DNA of 64,000 nucleotides. Source: Blautia sp. Marseille-P3087 (GTDB lineage: Bacteria > Bacillota > Clostridia > Lachnospirales > Lachnospiraceae). The stretch is from positions 3,233,097-3,297,096 of the forward strand of contig NZ_LT635539.1 of NCBI RefSeq assembly GCF_900120195.1, in the 5' to 3' direction. The position numbers and the translations under genes were made by a program. Under the pieces are notes generated by a model, which saw nothing but the letters and a program-made list of their open reading frames with translations, made no database searches and had not been told where the DNA came from. Shown here in pieces: positions 42,135 through 51,440 of the stretch; position 1 is the stretch's first letter; every line of letters starts with the position of its first letter.

Positions 42135-44192
42135 ATGGCTGAAAAGCATGGAAATTTATCAATTAACAGTGAGAATATTTTCCCGATCATTAAGAAATGG
42201 CTGTATTCTGACCATGACATTTTTGTTCGAGAACTTGTATCCAATGGCTGTGATGCAATCACAAAGCTGAAAAAACTGGAAGTAATGGGCGAGTATACAT
42301 TTGCAGATGATTACAAACCAGCAGTGCAGGTTGTAGTTGATTCAGATGCCAAGACCCTGAAATTCATTGATAATGGTATTGGTATGACTGCCGATGAGGT
42401 AGAAGAATACATTACACAGATTGCATTTTCCGGAGCAACAGAGTTCCTTGAAAAATATAAAGATAAGACAACAGATGACCAGATGATCGGTCATTTTGGT
42501 CTCGGTTTCTATTCCGCTTTCATGGTAGCCGATGAAGTACACATTGATACACTTTCTTTCAAAGAAGGCGCGACACCGGTTCACTGGACCTGCGACGGTG
42601 GTACAGAATATGACATGAAAGATGGCGACCGCACAACAGTCGGAACTGAGATCACACTGTTTCTGAATGATGAAAGCCTGGAATTCTGTAACGAATACCG
42701 TATGCGTGAGGTTATCGAGAAATATTGTTCTTTCATGCCGGTAAATATTTATCTTTCCAAAGCAAATGCAGAGCAGGAATACGAAACAATCGATGAAGCG
42801 GATCTGAAAGATGATGATGTTGTTGTTGAGCATATCCATGAAGATGCAAAGACAGAAGAAAAAGAAAACGACAAAGGTGAGAAAGAAGTTGTCGAAGTTT
42901 CTCCTGCAAGAGACCGTATAAAAATCAACAAACGTCCGGTTTCCTTAAGTGATCCGAATCCACTGTGGATGAAACACCCGAACGAATGCACTGATGAAGA
43001 TTATAAAGAATTTTATCGTAAAGTATTTATGGATTACAAGGAGCCACTGTTCTGGATTCATCTGAACATGGACTACCCGTTTAACCTGAAAGGTATTCTG
43101 TATTTCCCGAAGATCAATACAGAATATGATTCCATTGAAGGAACCATCAAATTATATAACAATCAGGTATTTATCGCAGACAACATCAAAGAAGTAATTC
43201 CGGAATTCCTGCTTCTTCTGAAAGGTGTGATCGATTGTCCGGATTTGCCGCTGAATGTTTCCAGAAGTGCACTTCAGAATGATGGGTTTGTGCAGAAGAT
43301 TTCCGAATACATTTCCAAGAAGGTTGCCGACAAGCTGACCGGTATGTGCAAGACCGACCGCGAATCTTATGAGAAATACTGGGATGATATCAGCCCGTTT
43401 ATCAAATTCGGCTGTATCAAAGACAGCAAGTTTGCTGAGAAACTGCATGATTATATCCTCTTTAAAGATATCGACAACAAGTATCTGACACTGAAAGACT
43501 GCATCGAACAGAATAAGAAAGCAGACACAGAAGAAAAGGCTGAGGATACAGAAAAAACAGAAGATACAGAGAAGAAGGACGAAAATAAAGAACCGGAAAA
43601 GACAACAATCTTCTATGTAACAGATGCTGTACAGCAGAGCCAGTATATCAACATGTTCAGAGAAGCAGGAAAGAATGCAGTGATTCTTTCTCATAACATT
43701 GATACAACATTTATTTCTCATCTGGAGCAGAAGGATCAGACAATTCAGTTCAAGAGAATCGATGCTGATGTAACGGAAGAACTGAAAGGTGAGGGTGCGG
43801 CTGATGAAGAAACAGCAAAAGCTCTGACAGAGCTTTTCCGCAAGAGTCTTAATATGGACAAGCTTGAAGTGAAGGTTGAAAACCTGAAAAATGAATCAGT
43901 TGCTGCAATGATGACACTTTCTGAAGAAAGCCGTCGTATGCAGGATATGATGAAAATGTACAATATGTATGGCATGGATCCGGGTATGTTTGGCGGTCAG
44001 GAGACACTGGTGCTGAATGTAAGTCATCCACTTGTTAAATATCTTGCTGAAAATCAGGAATCTGCCCATGCAGAAATGATCTGCCAGCAGCTTTATGATC
44101 TGGCAATGCTGAGCCATAAACAGCTTTCGCCGGATGAAATGACAAAATTTGTACAGAGAAGCAATGAAATTCTGATGCTTCTTACAAAATAA
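42135..44192 (+). CDS. htpG: Hsp90-family chaperone HtpG
   Basis: This ATP-dependent chaperone has 685 residues. The GHKL ATPase domain shows RELVSNGCDAITKL, IDNGIGMT and GHFGLGFYSAFMVADEV. The middle domain has LPLNVSRSALQND. An acidic low-complexity insert (about residues 460-490, rich in Glu, Lys and Thr) lies before the C-terminal dimerisation domain. ATG 42135 is favoured over GTG 42126 because AAGGAG (42120-42125) is correctly spaced only from the former. HrcA control is implied by the CIRCE. Confidence 0.96.
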   Translation: MAEKHGNLSINSENIFPIIKKWLYSDHDIFVRELVSNGCDAITKLKKLEVMGEYTFADDYKPAVQVVVDSDAKTLKFIDNGIGMTADEVEEYITQIAFSGATEFLEKYKDKTTDDQMIGHFGLGFYSAFMVADEVHIDTLSFKEGATPVHWTCDGGTEYDMKDGDRTTVGTEITLFLNDESLEFCNEYRMREVIEKYCSFMPVNIYLSKANAEQEYETIDEADLKDDDVVVEHIHEDAKTEEKENDKGEKEVVEVSPARDRIKINKRPVSLSDPNPLWMKHPNECTDEDYKEFYRKVFMDYKEPLFWIHLNMDYPFNLKGILYFPKINTEYDSIEGTIKLYNNQVFIADNIKEVIPEFLLLLKGVIDCPDLPLNVSRSALQNDGFVQKISEYISKKVADKLTGMCKTDRESYEKYWDDISPFIKFGCIKDSKFAEKLHDYILFKDIDNKYLTLKDCIEQNKKADTEEKAEDTEKTEDTEKKDENKEPEKTTIFYVTDAVQQSQYINMFREAGKNAVILSHNIDTTFISHLEQKDQTIQFKRIDADVTEELKGEGAADEETAKALTELFRKSLNMDKLEVKVENLKNESVAAMMTLSEESRRMQDMMKMYNMYGMDPGMFGGQETLVLNVSHPLVKYLAENQESAHAEMICQQLYDLAMLSHKQLSPDEMTKFVQRSNEILMLLTK

Positions 44193-44253
44193 AAACATCA
44201 GATATATGCGTAATTTATAAAAATAAGAAACATGTAAGCAAAGATTATTATAC

Positions 44254-44299
44254 AGTTCCCAAATACGGTTTCAGAGACGGTATTTGGGAACTTTTTTTC
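44254..44299 (+). terminator. Terminator after htpG
   Basis: AGTTCCCAAATAC (44254-44266) pairs perfectly with GTATTTGGGAACT (44280-44292) and is followed by a run of T. Confidence 0.85.
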
Positions 44300-44314
44300 A
44301 ACAAAAAATTAATT

Positions 44315-44486
44315 CTTGACAACAAAAGGCAAATCGAATATGCTGATGCGTACATGGTATTAAAAACAAAGGCTTTTAGTTGAAAAAAGTGGGGTTCTCT
44401 CTGAAAATGTCGTTTTTTCTCGAACTTGAACGAGTTTGGTAGGCAAAAGAAAAATAGAAAGATTTTGTCGTATAATAATGACAAAA
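44315..44486 (+). promoter_or_regulatory. Promoters and inverted repeat of the Spo0A-C gene
   Basis: TTGACA (44315-44320) and TATGCT are 17 bases apart. A second -10 TATAAT (44471-44476) lies inside the inverted repeat TTTTGTC (44463-44469), ten bases, GACAAAA (44480-44486). TTTTGTCG resembles a Spo0A box (consensus TGNCGAA) with mismatches. The gap from htpG to the gene is 318 bases and holds nothing else recognised. Confidence 0.5.
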
Positions 44487-44510
44487 CAGGAAAAGGCGGA
44501 GGGAGAGCAC

Positions 44511-44912
44511 ATGAGAAAAGTATATAGACTGATCAGACAGCTGGGTATGACTTCAAAATATAAAGGCTATTATTATGTGGCAGAAGCAGTGATGATGTCT
44601 ATGGAGCTTCAGGATTATCCGATTAAGATTACAAAAGATATTTATCCACATCTGGCTAAGAAGTTCAAATCAACACCGGTCAATATAGAACATGATATTC
44701 GCACAGTGATCAACGTCTGCTGGACGGCAAATAAGGAAACAATGGATCGGATAGCCGGTTATCCACTGAGATACAGACCGACGAACAGTGAGTTCGTAGA
44801 TATGCTGGCATATTATCTGGTGCAGACAGAGTATGAAGAGGAAGAAGAACAAAATCCCCTGATAGGCGATTCACAATTTAAAGCCTGTCAAAATTTATCT
44901 GGCGGGATCTGA
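44511..44912 (+). CDS. Free-standing Spo0A C-terminal (DNA-binding) domain protein
   Basis: The 133-residue protein matches the Spo0A output domain without a receiver. It has MTSKYKGYYYVAEAVMMSM, YPHLAKKFKSTPVNIEHDIR (the recognition-helix region) and RPTNSEFVDMLAYYL. Without a phosphorylation domain its activity must be set by level or by partners, for example by competing with Spo0A at its boxes. GGAGGGAG precedes ATG 44511. Its end overlaps the convergent gene by 35 bases. Confidence 0.88.
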   Translation: MRKVYRLIRQLGMTSKYKGYYYVAEAVMMSMELQDYPIKITKDIYPHLAKKFKSTPVNIEHDIRTVINVCWTANKETMDRIAGYPLRYRPTNSEFVDMLAYYLVQTEYEEEEEQNPLIGDSQFKACQNLSGGI

Positions 44913-45378
44913 AATAATCAGTAATAAAGGAATCCCAGATAAATTCCGGTGATTTGTCCAGAAGAAAGCCGTCTGAGGAAATTCCGGATGTACAGAACAA
45001 TTCATGGTTTTTGTACTGTAGATTCAGATTCAGCCCACGGATGGCAGGGTCAGTGATCACATCGGAAAATGCAGGAAGAATCTGCGTTAACTGAGAGGAA
45101 TTTAACTGAAATGTAATTCGAAAATGCAGAGGCGGAAGCTTGCCTCGAATAATAGAGTAGCAATAAGATTTCAATTCTTTCCATGGACAGTAGAGAGCAC
45201 TCTGAACGGAGGGCTGTTTACTGTCACTGTCAAAAAAATCTCTGTGGAGTGTCCCGTCAATCATAAAACTGCAAAAAGTTGTGATCGAAGCATCTACAAG
45301 AGAAAAATCGTCGAAAGTCTGGCCGATCAGAAGCTGATTCATAAAATTTTTAACGTCATTTATTTTGAGTACAAGCAT
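44878..45378 (-). CDS. DUF5721-family protein
   Basis: This 166-residue cytoplasmic protein starts MLVLKINDVKNFMNQLL and is of the family seen in Lachnospiraceae as DUF5721. The function is unknown. On the minus strand AGGGAG lies before the ATG. The 3' end overlaps the Spo0A-C gene, so the two convergent messages can pair. Confidence 0.75.
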   Translation of the reverse strand: MLVLKINDVKNFMNQLLIGQTFDDFSLVDASITTFCSFMIDGTLHRDFFDSDSKQPSVQSALYCPWKELKSYCYSIIRGKLPPLHFRITFQLNSSQLTQILPAFSDVITDPAIRGLNLNLQYKNHELFCTSGISSDGFLLDKSPEFIWDSFITDYFRSRQINFDRL

Positions 45379-45533
45379 TTTTTTTACTCCCTTGAATTAA
45401 TGTAGCTTCTATTATAAATCAGAAAGAAAAAAAAGAATAGAGTTTTTCGAAAAAGTCTTTTCAAACATGTGGCTATATGTTAATATAGATGTGGTATTCG
45501 ATACTACATATTATGGAAAAGAGGACGATATAT

Positions 45534-46373
45534 TTGAGCTATAAAATTGTTATAGATAGTTGTGGGGAATTACTTGATGAATGGAAGCAGGATCCACGCT
45601 TTGAGTCAGTCGCTTTGATATTGAGCGTAGATGGTGTAAATATTATAGATGATGAAACATTTGATCAGGCCGATTTTTTGAAAAGGGTTGCAGAGTGTCC
45701 GGAATGTCCAAAATCTGCATGTCCGTCACCAGAGCGTTATATGCGTGCATTTGACTGTGAGGCAGAACATGTATATGCAGTAACACTTTCGGCAGAGTTG
45801 AGCGGATCGTACAACAGTGCTGTCCTTGGCAAAAATCTTCTGCAGGAAGATCATCCGGACAGACAGATTCACATCTTTAATTCGAAATCTGCATCAGTAG
45901 GTCAGACTCTGATTGCAATGAAAATTCAGGAGTGTGAAGAAGCCGGTTTTCCATTTGATAAAGTCATTGAGACGGTTGAGGAATATATTGAACAGCAGCA
46001 TACGTTCTTTGTATTGGACAATCTGGAGACACTTCGTAAAAACGGAAGACTCAGCAAGGTGAAAGCGCTTGTGGCAAGTGCACTCAAGATCAAACCGGTC
46101 ATGGGATCTACAGAAGAAGGTGCAATCTGTCAGCTTGATCAGGCAAGAGGAATGAACAAAGCACTGGTTAAGATGGCACAGATAATCGTGGAGAAGACTG
46201 CTGACAGCGGACAGAAGACTCTTGCAATTTCTCATTGCAATTGCCATGAAAGAGCAATTTTGTTAAAGAATGCGCTGGAAGAGCGGATGCCGATGAAAAA
46301 GATTGTGATTCTGGATACCGCAGGTGTCAGCAGCATGTATGCGAATGATGGCGGTGTGATCGTAGCGGTGTGA
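45534..46373 (+). CDS. DegV-family fatty-acid-binding protein
   Basis: DegV-type proteins bind fatty acids and, as FakB, present them to a fatty-acid kinase. The 279-residue protein has the opening SYKIVIDSCGEL and the middle segment VTLSAELSGSYNSAVLGKNL. It also has FNSKSASVGQTLIAMKIQE and VLDNLETLRKNGRLSKVKALV. TTG 45534 after AGAGGA is selected because the family starts there; ATG 45513 or 45489 would add 7-15 residues without a better site. Confidence 0.88.
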   Translation: MSYKIVIDSCGELLDEWKQDPRFESVALILSVDGVNIIDDETFDQADFLKRVAECPECPKSACPSPERYMRAFDCEAEHVYAVTLSAELSGSYNSAVLGKNLLQEDHPDRQIHIFNSKSASVGQTLIAMKIQECEEAGFPFDKVIETVEEYIEQQHTFFVLDNLETLRKNGRLSKVKALVASALKIKPVMGSTEEGAICQLDQARGMNKALVKMAQIIVEKTADSGQKTLAISHCNCHERAILLKNALEERMPMKKIVILDTAGVSSMYANDGGVIVAV

Positions 46374-46481
46374 AGATCCTGTGAACAACGACTGTATAAG
46401 CGGTAAAGATGCTTCACTTTTTAATGATAGTGTGATATAATGGCAAAAGCATGAGCTTATACAGCAAAGGAGATTCTTGAT

Positions 46482-46733
46482 ATGAGTCAGAAGAAAGTAG
46501 ATAACTACAGAGCAGGCAAGTATGGACGTTCTAAAGCCTCCAGAAAGGAAAGAATCATCGACAAACTGGAAATCCTTGCATGGATTGCTATCTGCGTTGC
46601 GATGGTTGGCTGGATCGGATTTTCTGCCTACGCTAAAATTGAAGCAAAAGAAGCATCTACAGTGACAGAGACAGTTATGGATACTTCAGCAATCGACAAT
46701 TATGTTTCAGGCCTTTCGTCTGATGCAGAGTAA
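46482..46733 (+). CDS. Small single-pass membrane protein
   Basis: This 83-residue protein has a Lys/Arg-rich N-terminus (DNYRAGKYGRSKASRKERI), one transmembrane helix (about residues 29-50, ILAWIAICVAMVGWIGFSAY) and an acidic end. The function is unknown. AAAGGAGA precedes the ATG, and a strong terminator follows. Confidence 0.75.
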   Translation: MSQKKVDNYRAGKYGRSKASRKERIIDKLEILAWIAICVAMVGWIGFSAYAKIEAKEASTVTETVMDTSAIDNYVSGLSSDAE

Positions 46734-46747
46734 ATGAGATAATAAAA

Positions 46748-46773
46748 AACCCCGGGAGTCCCGGGGCTTTTTA
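46748..46773 (+). terminator. Terminator after the small membrane protein
   Basis: AACCCCGGG and CCCGGGGC form a GC-rich stem with an AGT loop, followed by TTTTTATTT. It is flanked by A on the other side and may also serve the minus-strand cold-shock gene. Confidence 0.85.
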
Positions 46774-46809
46774 TTTGAAGGTTATGAAACCTGAAGTATC
46801 AGATGTTAA

Positions 46810-47010
46810 TTATAATTTTGTAACGTTAGCAGCCTGCATTCCGCGAGCGCCTTCTGTTAAATCATAAGTTACTGCCTGTCCTTCGTCCAGTGATTTGAAT
46901 CCTTCACCATTGATTGCAGAAAAATGTACGAATACGTCAGCGCCATCCTCTCCTGTGATGAAGCCATAGCCTTTTTCTGCGTTGAACCATTTTACAGTTC
47001 CCTTGTTCAT
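46810..47010 (-). CDS. Cold-shock protein (CspA family)
   Basis: The 66-residue OB-fold RNA chaperone begins [20 protein letters not shown], with RNP1 (KGYGFI) and RNP2 (VFVHFS). It binds single-stranded nucleic acid and melts RNA structure in the cold. The start at 47010 is preceded by GGAGGT on the minus strand; the upstream in-frame codons are leader. Its long structured leader suggests temperature-dependent translation. Confidence 0.95.
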   Translation of the reverse strand: MNKGTVKWFNAEKGYGFITGEDGADVFVHFSAINGEGFKSLDEGQAVTYDLTEGARGMQAANVTKL

Positions 47011-47050
47011 GATGTTACCTCCATAAAAATAAAAAGTTAAATGTCCATCT

Positions 47051-47141
47051 GACGAAAAAATCACCAGATTTTAGAGACTATATCGTTGGGTAATATATAA
47101 TCTCTAAAAACTAGTGATTTTATATTAAGGTACTTTTCGTC
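47051..47141 (-). promoter_or_regulatory. Long leader hairpin of the cold-shock gene
   Basis: GACGAAAA (47051-47058) pairs with TTTTCGTC (47134-47141). ATCACCAGATTTTAGAGA (from 47060) pairs with the arm 47098-47119, ending CTAGTGAT, with a few mismatches. The predicted transcript starts at about 47143, so the whole 5' region folds into one stem of about 30 bp. This recalls the E. coli cspA leader in principle, but the sequence is different. Confidence 0.7.
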
Positions 47142-47150
47142 TATGAATGA

Positions 47151-47179
47151 ATTATAGACCGAGGGTATGAAAATGTCAA
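47151..47179 (-). promoter_or_regulatory. Consensus promoter of the cold-shock gene
   Basis: On the minus strand TTGACA (47179-47174) and TATAAT (47156-47151) are exactly 17 bases apart: a perfect sigma-A promoter. Confidence 0.9.
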
Positions 47180-47283
47180 GGTCAATATGTAAAAAACACT
47201 TTATTAAATCGCCCTTTTCGTGTATGATATTGGTGATAATGTATATAAAACTATAGAATATAAATCATCAGGAGGAAGCAGTT

Positions 47284-48210
47284 ATGATTAACAAGCTTAT
47301 TGAAAAAATCCGTAAAACCAATGCACCGATCGTTGTAGGACTTGATCCGATGCTGAACTATATTCCGAAACATATTCAGGAAAAGGCATTTGTGGAGTTT
47401 GGTGAGACTCTGGAAGGAGCAGCAGAAGCAATCTGGCAGTTCAATAAAGGAATCGTTGATGCAACATATGATCTTATTCCCGCTGTGAAGCCGCAGATTG
47501 CCATGTATGAACAGTTTGGAATTCCGGGATTGCAGGCATACAAAAAGACTGTAGATTACTGCAAATCCAAAGATCTTGTTGTGATTGGTGATATCAAACG
47601 TGGTGATATCGGTTCTACATCCGCAGCGTATGCAGTCGGACATCTCGGACATGTACAGGTTGGTTCTAAGAAATATGCAGGATTTGATGAGGACTTTGCA
47701 ACACTGAATCCATACATGGGATCTGACAGTATCAAACCGTTTATCGAAGTATGTAAAGAAGAAAATAAAGGTCTGTTTATTCTTGTTAAAACTTCTAATC
47801 CGTCCAGTGGAGAGTTCCAGGATCGCCTGATCGACGGACGTCCGCTGTACGAATGGGTTGGCGAAAAGGTTGCTGAGTGGGGAGAAGACCACATGGGTAA
47901 AGAATATAGTTATGTAGGTGCTGTAGTTGGCGCTACTTATCCGGAAATGGGCAAAGTGCTTCGTAAGCTGATGCCTAAGACGTTTATTCTTGTACCGGGA
48001 TACGGTGCACAGGGGGGAAAAGGTGCTGACCTTGTTCATTTCTTCAATGAAGATGGACTCGGTGCAATCGTAAACTCTTCCAGAGGAATCATTGCTGCAT
48101 ACAAACAGGAGGCTTACGCAGAATTTGGTGAGCTCAATTATGCAGATGCATCCCGTAAGGCTGTAGAAGCGATGATCGCAGATATCGACGGTGCATTACA
48201 GAACCGTTAA
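47284..48210 (+). CDS. pyrF: Orotidine 5'-phosphate decarboxylase (long type)
   Basis: PyrF forms UMP from OMP, the last step of pyrimidine synthesis. The 308-residue protein is of the longer (type 2) family. The catalytic motif is VIGDIKRGDIGSTSAAYA, with GADLVHFFNEDGLGAIVNSS at the C-terminal phosphate site. CAGGAGGAAG precedes the ATG. It heads the cluster pyrF-pyrK-pyrD, which is split from pyrE by two unrelated genes. Confidence 0.95.
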   Translation: MINKLIEKIRKTNAPIVVGLDPMLNYIPKHIQEKAFVEFGETLEGAAEAIWQFNKGIVDATYDLIPAVKPQIAMYEQFGIPGLQAYKKTVDYCKSKDLVVIGDIKRGDIGSTSAAYAVGHLGHVQVGSKKYAGFDEDFATLNPYMGSDSIKPFIEVCKEENKGLFILVKTSNPSSGEFQDRLIDGRPLYEWVGEKVAEWGEDHMGKEYSYVGAVVGATYPEMGKVLRKLMPKTFILVPGYGAQGGKGADLVHFFNEDGLGAIVNSSRGIIAAYKQEAYAEFGELNYADASRKAVEAMIADIDGALQNR

Positions 48211-48230
48211 TTGAGGGCAGGAGGAGACAG

Positions 48231-49013
48231 ATGAGTACAAAGACAAAAGAAAATCTGACTGTTGTCAGTCAGGAAGAAATAGGCAAAGATATTTTCAGCC
48301 TCTGGCTGCAGACAGATCAAATGGCACAGTATGCACGGCCGGGACAGTTCCTTTCTTTATATACAGGGAATTCCAGTAAATTACTTCCGAGACCGATCAG
48401 TATCTGTGAGATTGATAAAGAAACCAGCCGAATCCGTCTGGTTTACCGTGTGACCGGCAAAAATACCGGTACAGAAGCATTTTCAAAGATGCAGCCGGGT
48501 GACAAGATCGAAGCACTTGGACCGCTTGGAAATGGCTTTCCGCTCGAAGAAGCTGAAGGCAAAAAAGTATTTCTGATTGGCGGCGGTATCGGTATTCCTC
48601 CAATGCTGGAGACTGCCAAACAGTTAAATGCAAAGAAAACAGCTGTTCTTGGTTACAGAGATGAATTGTTCTTGAATGAAGAATTTGCAAAATATACAGA
48701 TGTTTATGTTGCAACGGAAGACGGAAGCTCAGGAACAAAGGGGAATGTTCTGAATGCAATTCAGGAAAAAGCGCTGGAAGCAGATGTGATCTTTGCCTGC
48801 GGCCCGACTCCGATGCTTCGTGCATTGAAGGAATATGCAGCTGCAAATCATATTACTTGCTGGATTTCCATGGAAGAAAGAATGGCATGTGGAATTGGTG
48901 CATGTCTGGCATGCGTCTGCAAATCAAAAGACATCGATGCGCATTCTCAGGTACATAACAAACGTGTCTGCAAGGACGGACCGGTATTCTTAAGTACGGA
49001 GGTGGAGTTATGA
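48231..49013 (+). CDS. pyrK: Dihydroorotate dehydrogenase B, electron transfer subunit
   Basis: PyrK passes electrons from dihydroorotate via FAD and a [2Fe-2S] cluster to NAD+. The 260-residue protein has the FAD-binding LPRPISICEID, the pyridine-nucleotide segment LIGGGIGIPPMLETAK, and cluster cysteines in CGIGACLACVCK and the later RVCKDGPVF. It overlaps pyrD by four bases, as needed for a heterotetramer. Confidence 0.95.
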   Translation: MSTKTKENLTVVSQEEIGKDIFSLWLQTDQMAQYARPGQFLSLYTGNSSKLLPRPISICEIDKETSRIRLVYRVTGKNTGTEAFSKMQPGDKIEALGPLGNGFPLEEAEGKKVFLIGGGIGIPPMLETAKQLNAKKTAVLGYRDELFLNEEFAKYTDVYVATEDGSSGTKGNVLNAIQEKALEADVIFACGPTPMLRALKEYAAANHITCWISMEERMACGIGACLACVCKSKDIDAHSQVHNKRVCKDGPVFLSTEVEL

Positions 49014-49915
49014 TCAATACAAAGGTAACTCTTGCAGGAGTTGAATTGAAAAATCCTGTAATGACTGCTTCCGGTACATTTGGTTCCGGAGCCGAATACA
49101 GTGAGTTTGTAGATCTGAACAAACTTGGCGGTGTTGTGACAAAAGGTGTTGCAAATGTGCCGTGGCCGGGTAATCCCACACCAAGGGTGACAGAGACTGC
49201 CAGCGGTATGTTGAATGCTATTGGACTTCAGAATCCGGGAATTGATCTTTTCTGCAAAAGAGACATCCCGTTTTTGAAACAGTACGATACAAAGATTATC
49301 GTTAATGTATGTGGGAAAAGCACTGAAGATTACTGTGAAGTGGTGGAAAGACTGGCAGATGAACCGGTAGATCTTCTGGAGATCAATGTATCCTGTCCAA
49401 ATGTTAAAGAAGGCGGAATTGCCTTTGGGCAGAATCCGCATGCGCTTGAAGCAATCACAAAAGAAGTTAAGAAATATGCAAAACAGCCGATCATTATGAA
49501 ACTCAGTCCGAATGTAACTGATATTACAGAGATGGCGAAGGCAGCAGAAGCTGGTGGTGCGGATATTTTATCCCTGATCAATACGCTGACCGGTATGAAG
49601 ATTGACATTTACAGAAGAACATTTGCACTTGCAAATAAGACCGGAGGTATGTCCGGCCCGGCAGTGAAACCAGTTGCTGTCCGTATGGTTTATCAGGTGG
49701 CACAGGCAGTTGGCCTTCCGATTATCGGAATGGGAGGTATTGCAACAGCAGAGGATGCGCTCGAGTTTATTATGGCCGGTGCGACTGCGGTTTCTGTAGG
49801 TACTGCGAATTTCTTTAATCCTTATGCGACGGTTGAAATTGCAGAAGGAATTGAGAAGTTTATGGTACAGCAGAAGGTTGAAGATATTAGCCAGATTATT
49901 GGGATTGTGAAGTAA
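49010..49915 (+). CDS. pyrD: Dihydroorotate dehydrogenase B, catalytic subunit
   Basis: This FMN-dependent enzyme of 301 residues oxidises dihydroorotate to orotate. The motifs PVMTASGTFGSG, LEINVSCPNVKEGG (with the catalytic Cys), INTLTGMKIDI, GGMSGPAVKPVAVRM and PIIGMGGIATAEDALEF mark the class 1B type. Its start overlaps the pyrK stop. Confidence 0.96.
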   Translation: MINTKVTLAGVELKNPVMTASGTFGSGAEYSEFVDLNKLGGVVTKGVANVPWPGNPTPRVTETASGMLNAIGLQNPGIDLFCKRDIPFLKQYDTKIIVNVCGKSTEDYCEVVERLADEPVDLLEINVSCPNVKEGGIAFGQNPHALEAITKEVKKYAKQPIIMKLSPNVTDITEMAKAAEAGGADILSLINTLTGMKIDIYRRTFALANKTGGMSGPAVKPVAVRMVYQVAQAVGLPIIGMGGIATAEDALEFIMAGATAVSVGTANFFNPYATVEIAEGIEKFMVQQKVEDISQIIGIVK

Positions 49916-50014
49916 ATAAAAACAGACGAAAAATAAGAGAATTGAGAAGTATATAAGACAGCAGGCAAAGCGGAAAAGCTTTTTCTGCTGTCTTGTAATG
50001 AGAAAGGAAATAGA

Positions 50015-51373
50015 TTGAGCAAAGACAGGACAAATGATATGACAGTCGGAAACCCGGTAAGATTGATTATTCAGTTTATGATACCGATGTTTCTCGGCAA
50101 TGTTTTTCAGCAGTTTTATAATATAGTAGATTCTATTGTTGCGGGGCAGTTTATTGGCGTAGATGCACTTGCGGCAATTGGAAGTACCGGATCTTTGATG
50201 TTTTTTGTGACGGGGTGGCTGAATGGCCTGAGCAGTGGTTTTGCTATTATCGTTGCGCAGAGATTTGGCGCAAAAAAATACGAAGATATGAGACATTTTG
50301 TGGCAATGTCAATCTATCTGATGATGGGGTTTGCGGTGGCAATGACTATTGGATTTCTTGTGTTTAATATTCCAATCTTACGATTGATGAATTCACCAGC
50401 AGAACTTATGGATGATGTTGCCGGATATATGGGAATTATTTATGCGGGACTTCTTGTAACTGCAGCGTATAATACTTTGGCGGCATTTTTACGTGCCCTT
50501 GGTGATTCTAAATCTCCGTTGTATTTTCTGGTTATTTCAGCAGGAATCAACGTTGTACTTGATGTTGTATTGATTCGTTTTGCTGGAATGGGAGTAGAAG
50601 GATGTGCATATGCGACAGTCATCGCACAGGCCGTTTCTGCAGTTTGTTGTCTCATATATATTATAAAGCGTTATCCGATTCTTCATCTGAAAAAGGAAAA
50701 TTTCAAACTTCAACAGGGCAGTTTTGGAAGACTTCTTTCGCTTGGAATACCAATGGGACTGCAGTTTTCTATTACTGCAATTGGCACGATTATTGTGCAG
50801 AGTGCGGTCAATATTTATGGAGCAACATATATGGCTGGTTTTTCGGCAGCAGGTAAGATTCAGAATATCATTGGCATGGTTGCTGTTTCCATGGGAGCTA
50901 CTATTGCAACTTATGTCGGTCAGAATCGTGGCGCAGGTCGGATGGATCGTGTAAAACAGGGAGTAAAATATTCCTGGATCATGCTTCTGGTCTGGAGTGG
51001 GATTGAAATGTTATTGGTTTACTTTGGCGGAAAATATTTTACTTATCTCTTTATCAGTCCATCACAGACAGACGTTATACAGGTTTCTGTAACATATTTC
51101 CGTACAGTTTTCTGGGCATATCCGTTTCTGTGTACAATTTTTGTATTTCGAAATGCTCTTCAGGGAATGGGCTATGGATTAGTGCCTATGCTCGGAGGTG
51201 TATTTGAACTGGTGGCGAGAGCAGCAATTGTGTTACTGGTTGCAGGAAGAACCAGTTTTGCCGGAGTTTGTCTTGCGGATCCGATGGCATGGATCGCTGC
51301 GCTTATCCCGCTGATTCCGTACTATTTTTATGTTATGAAATATAGACAAAATAGAGCTTATAATATAAAATAA
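50015..51373 (+). CDS. MATE-family exporter, second copy
   Basis: This 452-residue membrane protein has twelve predicted helices and the two-fold MATE pattern (IQFMIPMFLGNVFQQFYNIV; LLSLGIPMGLQFSITAIGT). It belongs to a different subgroup from the gene at 5443, as the sequences show little similarity beyond the fold. The start is TTG 50015 after AAAGGAAA. It sits inside the pyrimidine cluster about 100 bases after pyrD and may be co-transcribed. The substrate is unknown. Confidence 0.92.
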   Translation: MSKDRTNDMTVGNPVRLIIQFMIPMFLGNVFQQFYNIVDSIVAGQFIGVDALAAIGSTGSLMFFVTGWLNGLSSGFAIIVAQRFGAKKYEDMRHFVAMSIYLMMGFAVAMTIGFLVFNIPILRLMNSPAELMDDVAGYMGIIYAGLLVTAAYNTLAAFLRALGDSKSPLYFLVISAGINVVLDVVLIRFAGMGVEGCAYATVIAQAVSAVCCLIYIIKRYPILHLKKENFKLQQGSFGRLLSLGIPMGLQFSITAIGTIIVQSAVNIYGATYMAGFSAAGKIQNIIGMVAVSMGATIATYVGQNRGAGRMDRVKQGVKYSWIMLLVWSGIEMLLVYFGGKYFTYLFISPSQTDVIQVSVTYFRTVFWAYPFLCTIFVFRNALQGMGYGLVPMLGGVFELVARAAIVLLVAGRTSFAGVCLADPMAWIAALIPLIPYYFYVMKYRQNRAYNIK

Positions 51374-51440
51374 TTACAGTTACATTGAAAGGACAGGAGA
51401 AAATACGACGAAGAATATCAAAAATGAATGGAGGAGTCAT

